Below the pieces are notes generated by a model that worked only from the letters and a program-made list of their open reading frames with translations, had not been told where the DNA came from and made no database searches. A stretch of DNA of 5,434 nucleotides, from the NCBI GenBank assembly GCA_937915335.1, contig CALDLZ010000457.1:1-5434 (forward strand), written 5' to 3'. Source of the stretch: an uncultured Faecalibacterium sp. (GTDB taxonomy: Bacteria; Bacillota; Clostridia; Oscillospirales; Ruminococcaceae). Below, piece by piece: positions 1 through 4,399 of the stretch. The position numbers and the translations under genes were made by a program. Position 1 is the stretch's first letter; each line of letters starts with the position of its first letter.

Positions 1-7
1 GCTTTTT
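1..7 (+). terminator. Possible T-tract of an upstream gene's terminator (cut by window edge)
   Basis: The window opens with GCTTTTT, which could be the last stem bases and T-run of an intrinsic terminator whose stem lies outside the window. None of the three forward reading frames open at the left edge gives a tail resembling elongation factor Ts, the usual upstream neighbour of pyrH. This is a weak inference because the stem cannot be seen. Confidence 0.15.
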
Positions 8-51
8 GTATCCTTTGCCGCATCAAATGGGCCGGAAGCGCACTTTCCCTG

Positions 52-80
52 TTTACTTTGAAGGGATTTTATAGTAAAAT
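52..80 (+). promoter_or_regulatory. Probable sigma-A-type promoter for pyrH
   Basis: TTTACT (52-57, four of six matches to TTGACA) is followed after exactly 17 bases by TAAAAT (75-80, five of six matches to TATAAT), inside the most AT-rich part of the window. Transcription would start near position 87 and give a leader of about 60 nt before the pyrH start codon. An overlapping alternative -10, TATAGT at 70-75, has no well-spaced -35. The promoter suggests that pyrH can be transcribed independently of whatever lies upstream. Confidence 0.6.
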
Positions 81-134
81 AAGATGAATAAATCAGGGGC
101 AGGGGAAGCTCTGGCCTGGTGAGAGAAATGATTT

Positions 135-140
135 AGGTGG
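135..140 (+). promoter_or_regulatory. Ribosome binding site of pyrH
   Basis: AGGTGG lies 9 bases before the ATG at 150 and fixes that start codon. Further in-frame ATG codons lie well inside the conserved kinase fold, so 150 is the only sensible start. Confidence 0.75.
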
Positions 141-149
141 TGTATTGAT

Positions 150-860
150 ATGGCATTGAAATATCAGCGTATCCTTTTGAAGATCAGCGGCGAGGCCCTG
201 GGCGGCGAGAAGGGCACCGGTTTTGACGAGCCGACCATGGACGCCATCTGCGGCGGCGTGAAGAAGGCCCACGACCTGGGCGTTCAGATCGGCATCGTGG
301 TGGGCGGCGGCAACTTCTGGCGCGGCCGCTCCAGCGGCAAGATGGAGCGCACCCTGGCCGACAAGATCGGGATGCTGGCAACGGTGATGAACGCCCTGGC
401 CGTCTCCGACAAGCTGGAGCAGCTGGGCGTGGAGACCGAGGTGTTCACCTCCATCACCATGCCTCAGGTGGCCCCCGCCTTTACCCGCAAGGATGCCCTG
501 AAGGCCATGGAGGCCGGTAAGATCGCCATTTTCGGCGGCGGCACCGGCAACCCCTTCTTCTCCACCGATACCACCACGGCCCTGCGTGCCGTTGAGGTGA
601 GCGCGGACATCATGTTCAAGGCCACCATGGTGGACGGTGTGTACGACAAGGACCCCCACAAGTACCCCGATGCCAAGAAGTACGATACCCTGACCTTTAC
701 CAAGGTGCTGGAGGATCGTCTGGCCGTGATGGACGGCACCGCCGCCACCCTCTGCCGTGACAACAAGCTCCCCATCCTGGTCTTTGACCTGGCCGATCCC
801 GACAACATTGCCAAGGCCGTGCAGGGCGAGAACGTGGGCACTCTGGTCTACGAGGGCTGA
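150..860 (+). CDS. pyrH: UMP kinase (uridylate kinase)
   Basis: This is the bacterial hexameric UMP kinase of the amino-acid-kinase fold, which phosphorylates UMP to UDP with ATP in the cytoplasm. In this family GTP is commonly an activator and UTP an inhibitor. The protein has 236 residues, close to the usual 235-245. Visible landmarks are the N-terminal KISGE motif (11-15), the glycine-rich GGGN loop with the following WRG (52-59), the UMP-contacting ADKIGM segment with D71 (70-75), the GGTGNPFFSTDT nucleotide/substrate loop (130-141), the FKAT-VDGVYDKDP segment (156-169) with K157, and MDGTA near the C-terminus (194-198). No key residue appears to be missing. It is the first gene after the promoter at 52-80, and frr follows 88 bases later, the usual bacterial order. 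Codon use is strongly biased to GCC, CTG, GGC and AAG, as expected for a well-expressed housekeeping gene. Confidence 0.97.
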   Translation: MALKYQRILLKISGEALGGEKGTGFDEPTMDAICGGVKKAHDLGVQIGIVVGGGNFWRGRSSGKMERTLADKIGMLATVMNALAVSDKLEQLGVETEVFTSITMPQVAPAFTRKDALKAMEAGKIAIFGGGTGNPFFSTDTTTALRAVEVSADIMFKATMVDGVYDKDPHKYPDAKKYDTLTFTKVLEDRLAVMDGTAATLCRDNKLPILVFDLADPDNIAKAVQGENVGTLVYEG

Positions 861-892
861 GCATAGCCCGCATCCCCCTACCATAGAATGAA

Positions 893-917
893 ACAGGCGG
901 CAATTGCCACAGCCTGT
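893..917 (+). other. Hairpin in the pyrH-frr gap
   Basis: ACAGGC (893-898) pairs perfectly with GCCTGT (912-917). Inside it GGC (899-901) pairs with GCC (906-908) around an AATT loop, leaving a three-base ACA bulge on the 3' side. The result is a nine-pair helix with one bulge. No T-run follows it, so it does not look like an intrinsic terminator on either strand. It could be an mRNA stability or processing element between the two cistrons; that role is inferred only. Confidence 0.45.
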
Positions 918-934
918 ACAGAACAATACAAAAC

Positions 935-939
935 AGGAG
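935..939 (+). promoter_or_regulatory. Ribosome binding site of frr
   Basis: AGGAG lies 9 bases before the ATG at 949. A TTG at 904 is in frame upstream but sits inside the hairpin, has no ribosome binding site, and would add 15 residues not typical of the family. The ATG at 949 is therefore chosen. A second purine block (AAGGA) only 2 bases from the ATG is too close to act as a normal site. Confidence 0.75.
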
Positions 940-948
940 AAAAGGACA

Positions 949-1503
949 ATGAGCAGCAACACCAAGGCATTTGAAGAAAAGATGAAGAGCTCCGTGGAGC
1001 ATCTGGACCGTGAGCTGGCCGCTGTGCGCGCAGGCCGCGCCAACCCCGCCGTTCTGGATAAGGTGAGCGTGGACTACTATGGCGCCCCCACCCCCATCCA
1101 GCAGGTGGCTTCCGTGGCCGTCAGCGAGGCCCGCACCCTGACCATCACCCCCTGGGATCGCAGTCTGCTGCGTGCCATCAGCAAGGCCATCATGGCCAGC
1201 GACGTGGGCATCACCCCCATTGATGACGGCTCCACCATCCGCCTGAACTTCCCGGCCCCCAACGAGGAGCGTCGTAAGCAGCTGGCAAAGGATGTCTCCA
1301 AGCTGGGCGAGGAGGCCAAGGTGGCCGTGCGCAACATCCGCCGCGAGGCCATGGATAAGGCCAAGGCCATGAAGAAGGCCGGTGAGCTGACCGAGGACAG
1401 CCAGAAGACCATGGAGGAAGAGGTCCAGAAGCTGACCGATAAGTATATCAAGAACATCGACGCAGCCGTTGAGGAAAAGCAGAAGGAGATCATGTCCGTC
1501 TGA
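949..1503 (+). CDS. frr: Ribosome recycling factor
   Basis: RRF works with EF-G to split the post-termination ribosome complex and free the mRNA and tRNA in the cytoplasm. The protein has 184 residues, essentially the family norm of about 185. Domain I, a long three-helix bundle, is formed by residues 1-29 and roughly 105-184; domain II, a small beta domain, covers about 31-104. Recognisable motifs are RAGRANP at the hinge (27-33), YYGAPTPI (43-50), the LTITPWD segment (64-70), and the NIRRE segment (129-133), whose arginines correspond to those that contact 23S rRNA. The C-terminal helix is rich in Lys and Glu, as expected. Placement directly after pyrH is standard across bacteria. The gene ends just before a heavily structured gap that contains a terminator-like hairpin, so frr may close a pyrH-frr transcript while some readthrough supplies uppS onward. 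Confidence 0.97.
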   Translation: MSSNTKAFEEKMKSSVEHLDRELAAVRAGRANPAVLDKVSVDYYGAPTPIQQVASVAVSEARTLTITPWDRSLLRAISKAIMASDVGITPIDDGSTIRLNFPAPNEERRKQLAKDVSKLGEEAKVAVRNIRREAMDKAKAMKKAGELTEDSQKTMEEEVQKLTDKYIKNIDAAVEEKQKEIMSV

Positions 1504-1515
1504 TCGCCGCGGCGA
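1504..1515. repeat. Perfect 12-bp palindrome directly after frr
   Basis: TCGCCGCGGCGA begins at the base after the frr TGA and is fully self-complementary. As RNA it can form only a short stem (four pairs with a CGCG loop). It could equally be a protein-binding dyad or chance in GC-rich DNA. Confidence 0.35.
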
Positions 1516-1530
1516 AACAGGAAGTGTGAG

Positions 1531-1566
1531 GTGCCGTGCGCTGGAACGAAGTGCGCGGCACTTTTT
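1531..1566 (+). terminator. Intrinsic terminator or attenuator between frr and uppS
   Basis: GTGCCGTGCGC (1531-1541) pairs along its full 11 bases with GTGCGCGGCAC (1551-1561), using two G-U wobbles, around a 9-base loop. It is followed at once by TTTTT (1562-1566). This is the standard shape of a Rho-independent terminator. No convincing promoter lies between it and uppS, so complete termination would silence uppS-cdsA-dxr-rseP; partial termination (attenuation) is the more likely role. A competing stem, CGGCA (1556-1560) with TGCCG (1566-1570), would use up the 3' arm and the end of the T-run. Confidence 0.6.
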
Positions 1567-1574
1567 GCCGAAAC

Positions 1575-1596
1575 CGGGGCAGGGAACACCGCCCCG
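1575..1596 (+). other. Hairpin just upstream of the uppS ribosome binding site
   Basis: CGGGGC (1575-1580) pairs perfectly with GCCCCG (1591-1596) around a 10-base loop. It ends five bases before the Shine-Dalgarno block at 1601, so it could influence access to that site. It lacks a following T-run and is not a terminator. Confidence 0.4.
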
Positions 1597-1600
1597 CAAA

Positions 1601-1606
1601 GGGAGG
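1601..1606 (+). promoter_or_regulatory. Ribosome binding site of uppS
   Basis: GGGAGG lies 10 bases before the ATG at 1617. The frame is open upstream to a GTG at 1536, but that extension would translate through the terminator hairpin, has no ribosome binding site, and would add 27 residues unlike the family. The ATG at 1617 is chosen for these reasons. Confidence 0.75.
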
Positions 1607-1616
1607 AAAAAGGACA

Positions 1617-2330
1617 ATGGAGCATCCCAAAGAATTCGCCGAGGGGCTGTCCATCGGCATCATCATGGATGGTAACGGCCGCTGGGCCAAGCAGCGGGGC
1701 CTGCCCCGCACCGCGGGCCACAAAAAGGGCGCTGCCGTGTTCCAGGATATCGCGAACTACTGTGAGGAACTGGGCGTCTCTTCCGTGACCTTCTACGCGT
1801 TCTCCACCGAGAACTGGAAGCGCCCGCTGGAAGAGGTCTCCGCCATTATGAAGCTGTTCGGCGAGTACCTGCTCAAGGGCTTCAACTATAAGGACCGCAA
1901 CATCCGTATCAAGTTCCTGGGCGACCGGGCCGCGCTGGACCCCAAGCTCCAGAAGCTGATGAACGAGCTGGAGGAGGACTCCGCCGCCAAGGCCGGCATG
2001 ACCCTGAACATCGCCGTGAACTACGGCGGCCGCCCCGAGATCGTGCGGGCCGCCCGGCAGCTGGCCGCTCAGGTGGCGACAGGGGAGCTCAAGCCCGAGG
2101 ATATCACCGAGGAGCTGATGAGCGCCCACATGTACACCGCAGGCCAGAAGGACCCCGATTTCATCCTGCGCCCCTCGGGCGAGAAGCGCCTTTCCAACTT
2201 CATGCTCTGGCAGGCCGCTTACTCCGAGCTGGTGGAGATGGATGTGCTCTGGCCCGATTTCACCCGTGATGACCTGGATGCCGCCATCACGGAGTTCAAT
2301 AGGCGTTCCCGTCGGTTCGGCGGCATCTGA
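1617..2330 (+). CDS. uppS: Undecaprenyl diphosphate synthase (cis-prenyltransferase)
   Basis: UppS condenses isopentenyl diphosphate units onto farnesyl diphosphate with cis geometry to make the C55 carrier for peptidoglycan and other wall polymers, at the cytoplasmic face of the membrane. The protein has 237 residues, within the normal range of about 230-260. The conserved regions are all present: IIMDGNGRWAK (15-25) with catalytic Asp D18 and the diphosphate-binding GNGR; R31 and H35; FSTENWKRP (62-70) with N66 and R69; NYGGR (135-139); and the C-terminal RPSGEKRLSNFMLWQAAYSE block (185-204), whose R185, R191, S193 and E204 match the IPP and Mg2+ site of the E. coli enzyme. The usual RTSGE reads RPSGE here, a conservative variant. 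Chain length (C55) is inferred from the bacterial context. The gene lies just before cdsA and two genes before dxr, which supplies the precursor pathway. Confidence 0.96.
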   Translation: MEHPKEFAEGLSIGIIMDGNGRWAKQRGLPRTAGHKKGAAVFQDIANYCEELGVSSVTFYAFSTENWKRPLEEVSAIMKLFGEYLLKGFNYKDRNIRIKFLGDRAALDPKLQKLMNELEEDSAAKAGMTLNIAVNYGGRPEIVRAARQLAAQVATGELKPEDITEELMSAHMYTAGQKDPDFILRPSGEKRLSNFMLWQAAYSELVEMDVLWPDFTRDDLDAAITEFNRRSRRFGGI

Positions 2331-2347
2331 CCCTTGCAATTCCCAAA

Positions 2348-2352
2348 AGGAG
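2348..2352 (+). promoter_or_regulatory. Ribosome binding site of cdsA
   Basis: AGGAG, within AAAAGGAG, lies 9 bases before the ATG at 2362 in the 31-base gap after uppS. The gap has no promoter or terminator, supporting co-transcription. Confidence 0.75.
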
Positions 2353-2361
2353 AAAATTTGA

Positions 2362-3222
2362 ATGAAAACTCGTATCATAACCGCAGCTGTGGGTATCCTC
2401 GTCCTGATCGGCGTGCTGTTCACCTTTGACACCCTCGTGTTCAATTTTGTCATCGCCGCCATCACCCTGATCGCTATCCACGAGATCTTCAAGGCCCTGG
2501 GCTTCGGCAAAAAGGAGTGGCCCCTGTACGGCGTCTTCGTGCCCTACACATTGCTGGTCATGCTGTCCAGCTATCAGGTGTGGCGGCGGCTGGTCATGCC
2601 GGCCTCCTTCCTGATGGTGCTGTTTTTCGGCATCTATCTGGTGGTGCGCAACGCACAGGTGGATTTTGCAAAAACCAGCGGCCTGGTGATGTTTTCCGGC
2701 ATCGTCATCTTCTGCTTCTACTCCTTTATCCGTTTGAAGGAGCTGCTGCCGGTAGAGACCTACGGCTATGACGCGATCTTCTTTATTCTGCTCATCCTCT
2801 GCTTTGCCTGGGGCGGCGATACCTGCGCTTACTTCGCGGGCAAAGCTTTTGGCAAGCATAAACTCTGCCCCGTGGTCAGCCCCAAAAAGACCGTGGAGGG
2901 TGCCATTGGCGGCGTGCTGGGCACCATGGTGTTCGGCGTGGTCGCCACGGTCATCTACTCCATCGCCGCCAACCGGATGGAGGAGTTCACCCGCACCAAC
3001 ATCGGCGTTTCCATGTACGTTGTCATTGCCCTGCTGGCCTGCGTGGCCGCAGTGCTGGGCATCTACGGCGACCTGTTCGCCAGCGTGGTCAAGCGCCAGT
3101 GCGGCATCAAGGACTACGGCACCATCTTCCCGGGCCACGGCGGCATTCTCGACCGCTTCGACAGCGTGATGTTCATCGCGCCCTTTGTCACCATGGTGGT
3201 CATCGCTGTTTTCTATTATTGA
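2362..3222 (+). CDS. cdsA: Phosphatidate cytidylyltransferase (CDP-diacylglycerol synthase)
   Basis: CdsA is an integral membrane enzyme that uses CTP and phosphatidic acid to make CDP-diacylglycerol, the branch-point precursor of bacterial phospholipids. The 286-residue protein is very hydrophobic, with about eight or nine membrane spans (roughly 5-45 as two, then near 54-72, 80-96, 107-123, 136-152, 180-201, 215-236 and 267-285). The complete CdsA signature is visible: S241-x-x-K244-R245, K250-D251, then G253, the PGHGG run (257-261) and D264-R265-F-D267. A second conserved block has WGGD (150-153), YFAGKAFGKHK (157-167) and SPKKTVEG (173-180). The motif usually written DTGAYF reads DTCAYF, a mild change. 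D237 in the GDLFASVVKR stretch is a conserved metal-site acidic residue in this family. Length and motifs indicate an intact enzyme. It sits between two isoprenoid genes in the usual Firmicutes order. Confidence 0.96.
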   Translation: MKTRIITAAVGILVLIGVLFTFDTLVFNFVIAAITLIAIHEIFKALGFGKKEWPLYGVFVPYTLLVMLSSYQVWRRLVMPASFLMVLFFGIYLVVRNAQVDFAKTSGLVMFSGIVIFCFYSFIRLKELLPVETYGYDAIFFILLILCFAWGGDTCAYFAGKAFGKHKLCPVVSPKKTVEGAIGGVLGTMVFGVVATVIYSIAANRMEEFTRTNIGVSMYVVIALLACVAAVLGIYGDLFASVVKRQCGIKDYGTIFPGHGGILDRFDSVMFIAPFVTMVVIAVFYY

Positions 3223-3226
3223 ATGC

Positions 3227-3232
3227 AGGAGG
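3227..3232 (+). promoter_or_regulatory. Ribosome binding site of dxr
   Basis: AGGAGG, part of a full AGGAGGT consensus, lies 6 bases before the ATG at 3239. It fills most of the 16-base gap after cdsA and is the strongest site in the window. Confidence 0.85.
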
Positions 3233-3238
3233 TAGCTT

Positions 3239-4390
3239 ATGTCTAAAAAAATTACGCTGCTGGGTTCTACCGGCTCCATCGGCACCCAGAGCCTGGACGT
3301 GATCCGTGCCCAGGGCTATGAGGTGTTCGGCCTCTCCGCCCACAGCCACGTTGATAAAATTCTCGAGCAGATCGAGGAGTTCCACCCCAAGTACGTCTGC
3401 ATGACCAACCCCGATGCCGCCGCCAAGCTGGACGCGGCTCTGGCTGGCCGCGCCAACGCCCCCAAGCTGCTGACCGGCCCCGAGGGCCTGAAGGAGCTGG
3501 CCGCTATGGATGGCCCCGACGTGGTGCTGAACAGCGTGGTGGGCATCGCCGGTCTGGGTGCCAGCCTGACCGCCATTGAAAGCGGCCACGACCTGGCCCT
3601 GGCCAACAAGGAGAGCCTTGTCACGGGCGGTCATCTGGTGACCCAGGCCGTGACAAAGCACGGCGTGAAGCTGCTGCCCGTGGACAGCGAGCACTCCGCC
3701 ATCTTCCAGTGCCTGCAGGACAAGGAGAGCGCCAAGAGCCTGACCAAAATTCTACTGACGGCTTCCGGCGGCCCCTTCTTCGGCATGAAGACCGAGGAAC
3801 TGCGGGGCAAGACCAAGGCCGATGCTCTCAAGCACCCCAACTGGAATATGGGTGCCAAGATCACCATTGATTCCGCCACCCTGATGAATAAGGGTCTGGA
3901 GCTCATCGAGGCGGTCTGGCTGTTCGGCCTGCCCCCCGAGAAAATTCAGATCGTGGTGCAGCGCCAGAGCATCGTCCACTCTGCCGTGCAGTACAGCGAT
4001 AACTCCATCATTGCCCAGCTGGGCGTGCCCGATATGCGCATCCCCATCCAGTACGCTCTGACCTACCCGGCCCGTGTGCCCGGCGTGGTGCCGGAGCTGG
4101 ATTTCACCACCCTGAAAATGCTGACCTTTGACGTGGCCGACGAGGAGACCTTCCGGTGCCTGGCCGCCTGCAAGAAGGCCATCAAGAAGGGCGGTCTGGG
4201 CCCCTGCGCCGCAAACGGTGCCAACGAGGAGGCCGTCAAGCTCTTCCTGGAGGATAAAATCGGCTTCCTCGATATCGGCCGTCTGGTGGAGGCTGTCGTG
4301 GACAGCGACAGCTTTGGCGGCGACTATACGCTGGACGATGTGTACGAGTGCGACAAGATGGCCCGTGCCTTCGTCAGAGCGCATCTGTAA
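3239..4390 (+). CDS. dxr: 1-deoxy-D-xylulose 5-phosphate reductoisomerase
   Basis: Dxr (IspC) rearranges and reduces DXP to 2-C-methyl-D-erythritol 4-phosphate using NADPH and a divalent metal. It is the committed step of the MEP isoprenoid pathway and the target of fosmidomycin. The protein has 383 residues, the usual length. In order one sees the NADPH-binding GSTGSIG (9-15), ALANKESLV (120-128) with K124, the metal-binding DSE (149-151) followed by H152, the LTASGGPF active-site loop (173-180), HPNWNMG (199-205) with H199 and W202, and IDSATLMNKGLE (210-221), in which S212, N217, K218 and E221 are the substrate and metal ligands. Then come QRQSIVHS (241-248) with H247, QLGVPDMRIPIQYALTYP (260-277), and the C-terminal helical domain. 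The family's usual HPQS reads QRQS here; the functionally studied histidine of the following HS pair is kept. The product feeds IPP to the uppS enzyme of the same operon. Confidence 0.97.
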   Translation: MSKKITLLGSTGSIGTQSLDVIRAQGYEVFGLSAHSHVDKILEQIEEFHPKYVCMTNPDAAAKLDAALAGRANAPKLLTGPEGLKELAAMDGPDVVLNSVVGIAGLGASLTAIESGHDLALANKESLVTGGHLVTQAVTKHGVKLLPVDSEHSAIFQCLQDKESAKSLTKILLTASGGPFFGMKTEELRGKTKADALKHPNWNMGAKITIDSATLMNKGLELIEAVWLFGLPPEKIQIVVQRQSIVHSAVQYSDNSIIAQLGVPDMRIPIQYALTYPARVPGVVPELDFTTLKMLTFDVADEETFRCLAACKKAIKKGGLGPCAANGANEEAVKLFLEDKIGFLDIGRLVEAVVDSDSFGGDYTLDDVYECDKMARAFVRAHL

Positions 4391-4394
4391 GGAG
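4389..4394 (+). promoter_or_regulatory. Ribosome binding site of rseP, overlapping the dxr stop codon
   Basis: AAGGAG lies 5 bases before the ATG at 4400. Its first two bases are the last two bases of the dxr TAA stop (4388-4390), so ribosomes finishing dxr sit on the rseP initiation site. This favours translational coupling. Confidence 0.75.
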
Positions 4395-4399
4395 AAAGA

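Noticed and set aside
84..122. Twelve-codon open frame (starting MNKSG) in the pyrH leader
   Set aside because: It has no ribosome binding site and would start at or before the predicted transcription start, so it is unlikely to be translated.
322..329. GCGGCCGC palindrome inside pyrH
   Set aside because: It is a chance restriction-site-like palindrome produced by Gly/Arg/Ser codons in GC-rich coding DNA.
904..932. Promoter-like TTGCCA-17-TACAAA in the pyrH-frr gap
   Set aside because: The -10 match is poor, and transcription would start at about 939, at the end of the frr ribosome binding site, leaving it cut off. It is probably chance.
904..948. Upstream TTG extension of frr
   Set aside because: The TTG sits in the hairpin, lacks a ribosome binding site, and lengthens a protein that is already the normal size from 949.
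1536..1616. Upstream GTG extension of uppS
   Set aside because: It would run through the terminator hairpin, has no ribosome binding site, and adds residues foreign to the family. The ATG at 1617 has a proper site.
93..3285. Long open frames on the minus strand (for example 93-1043, 697-1617, 1077-2510, 2296-3285)
   Set aside because: They lie wholly antisense to well-recognised genes and are produced by the strong G/C third-position bias. Their translations are low-complexity His/Gly/Leu/Val-rich or Arg/Ser-rich and match no family I know.
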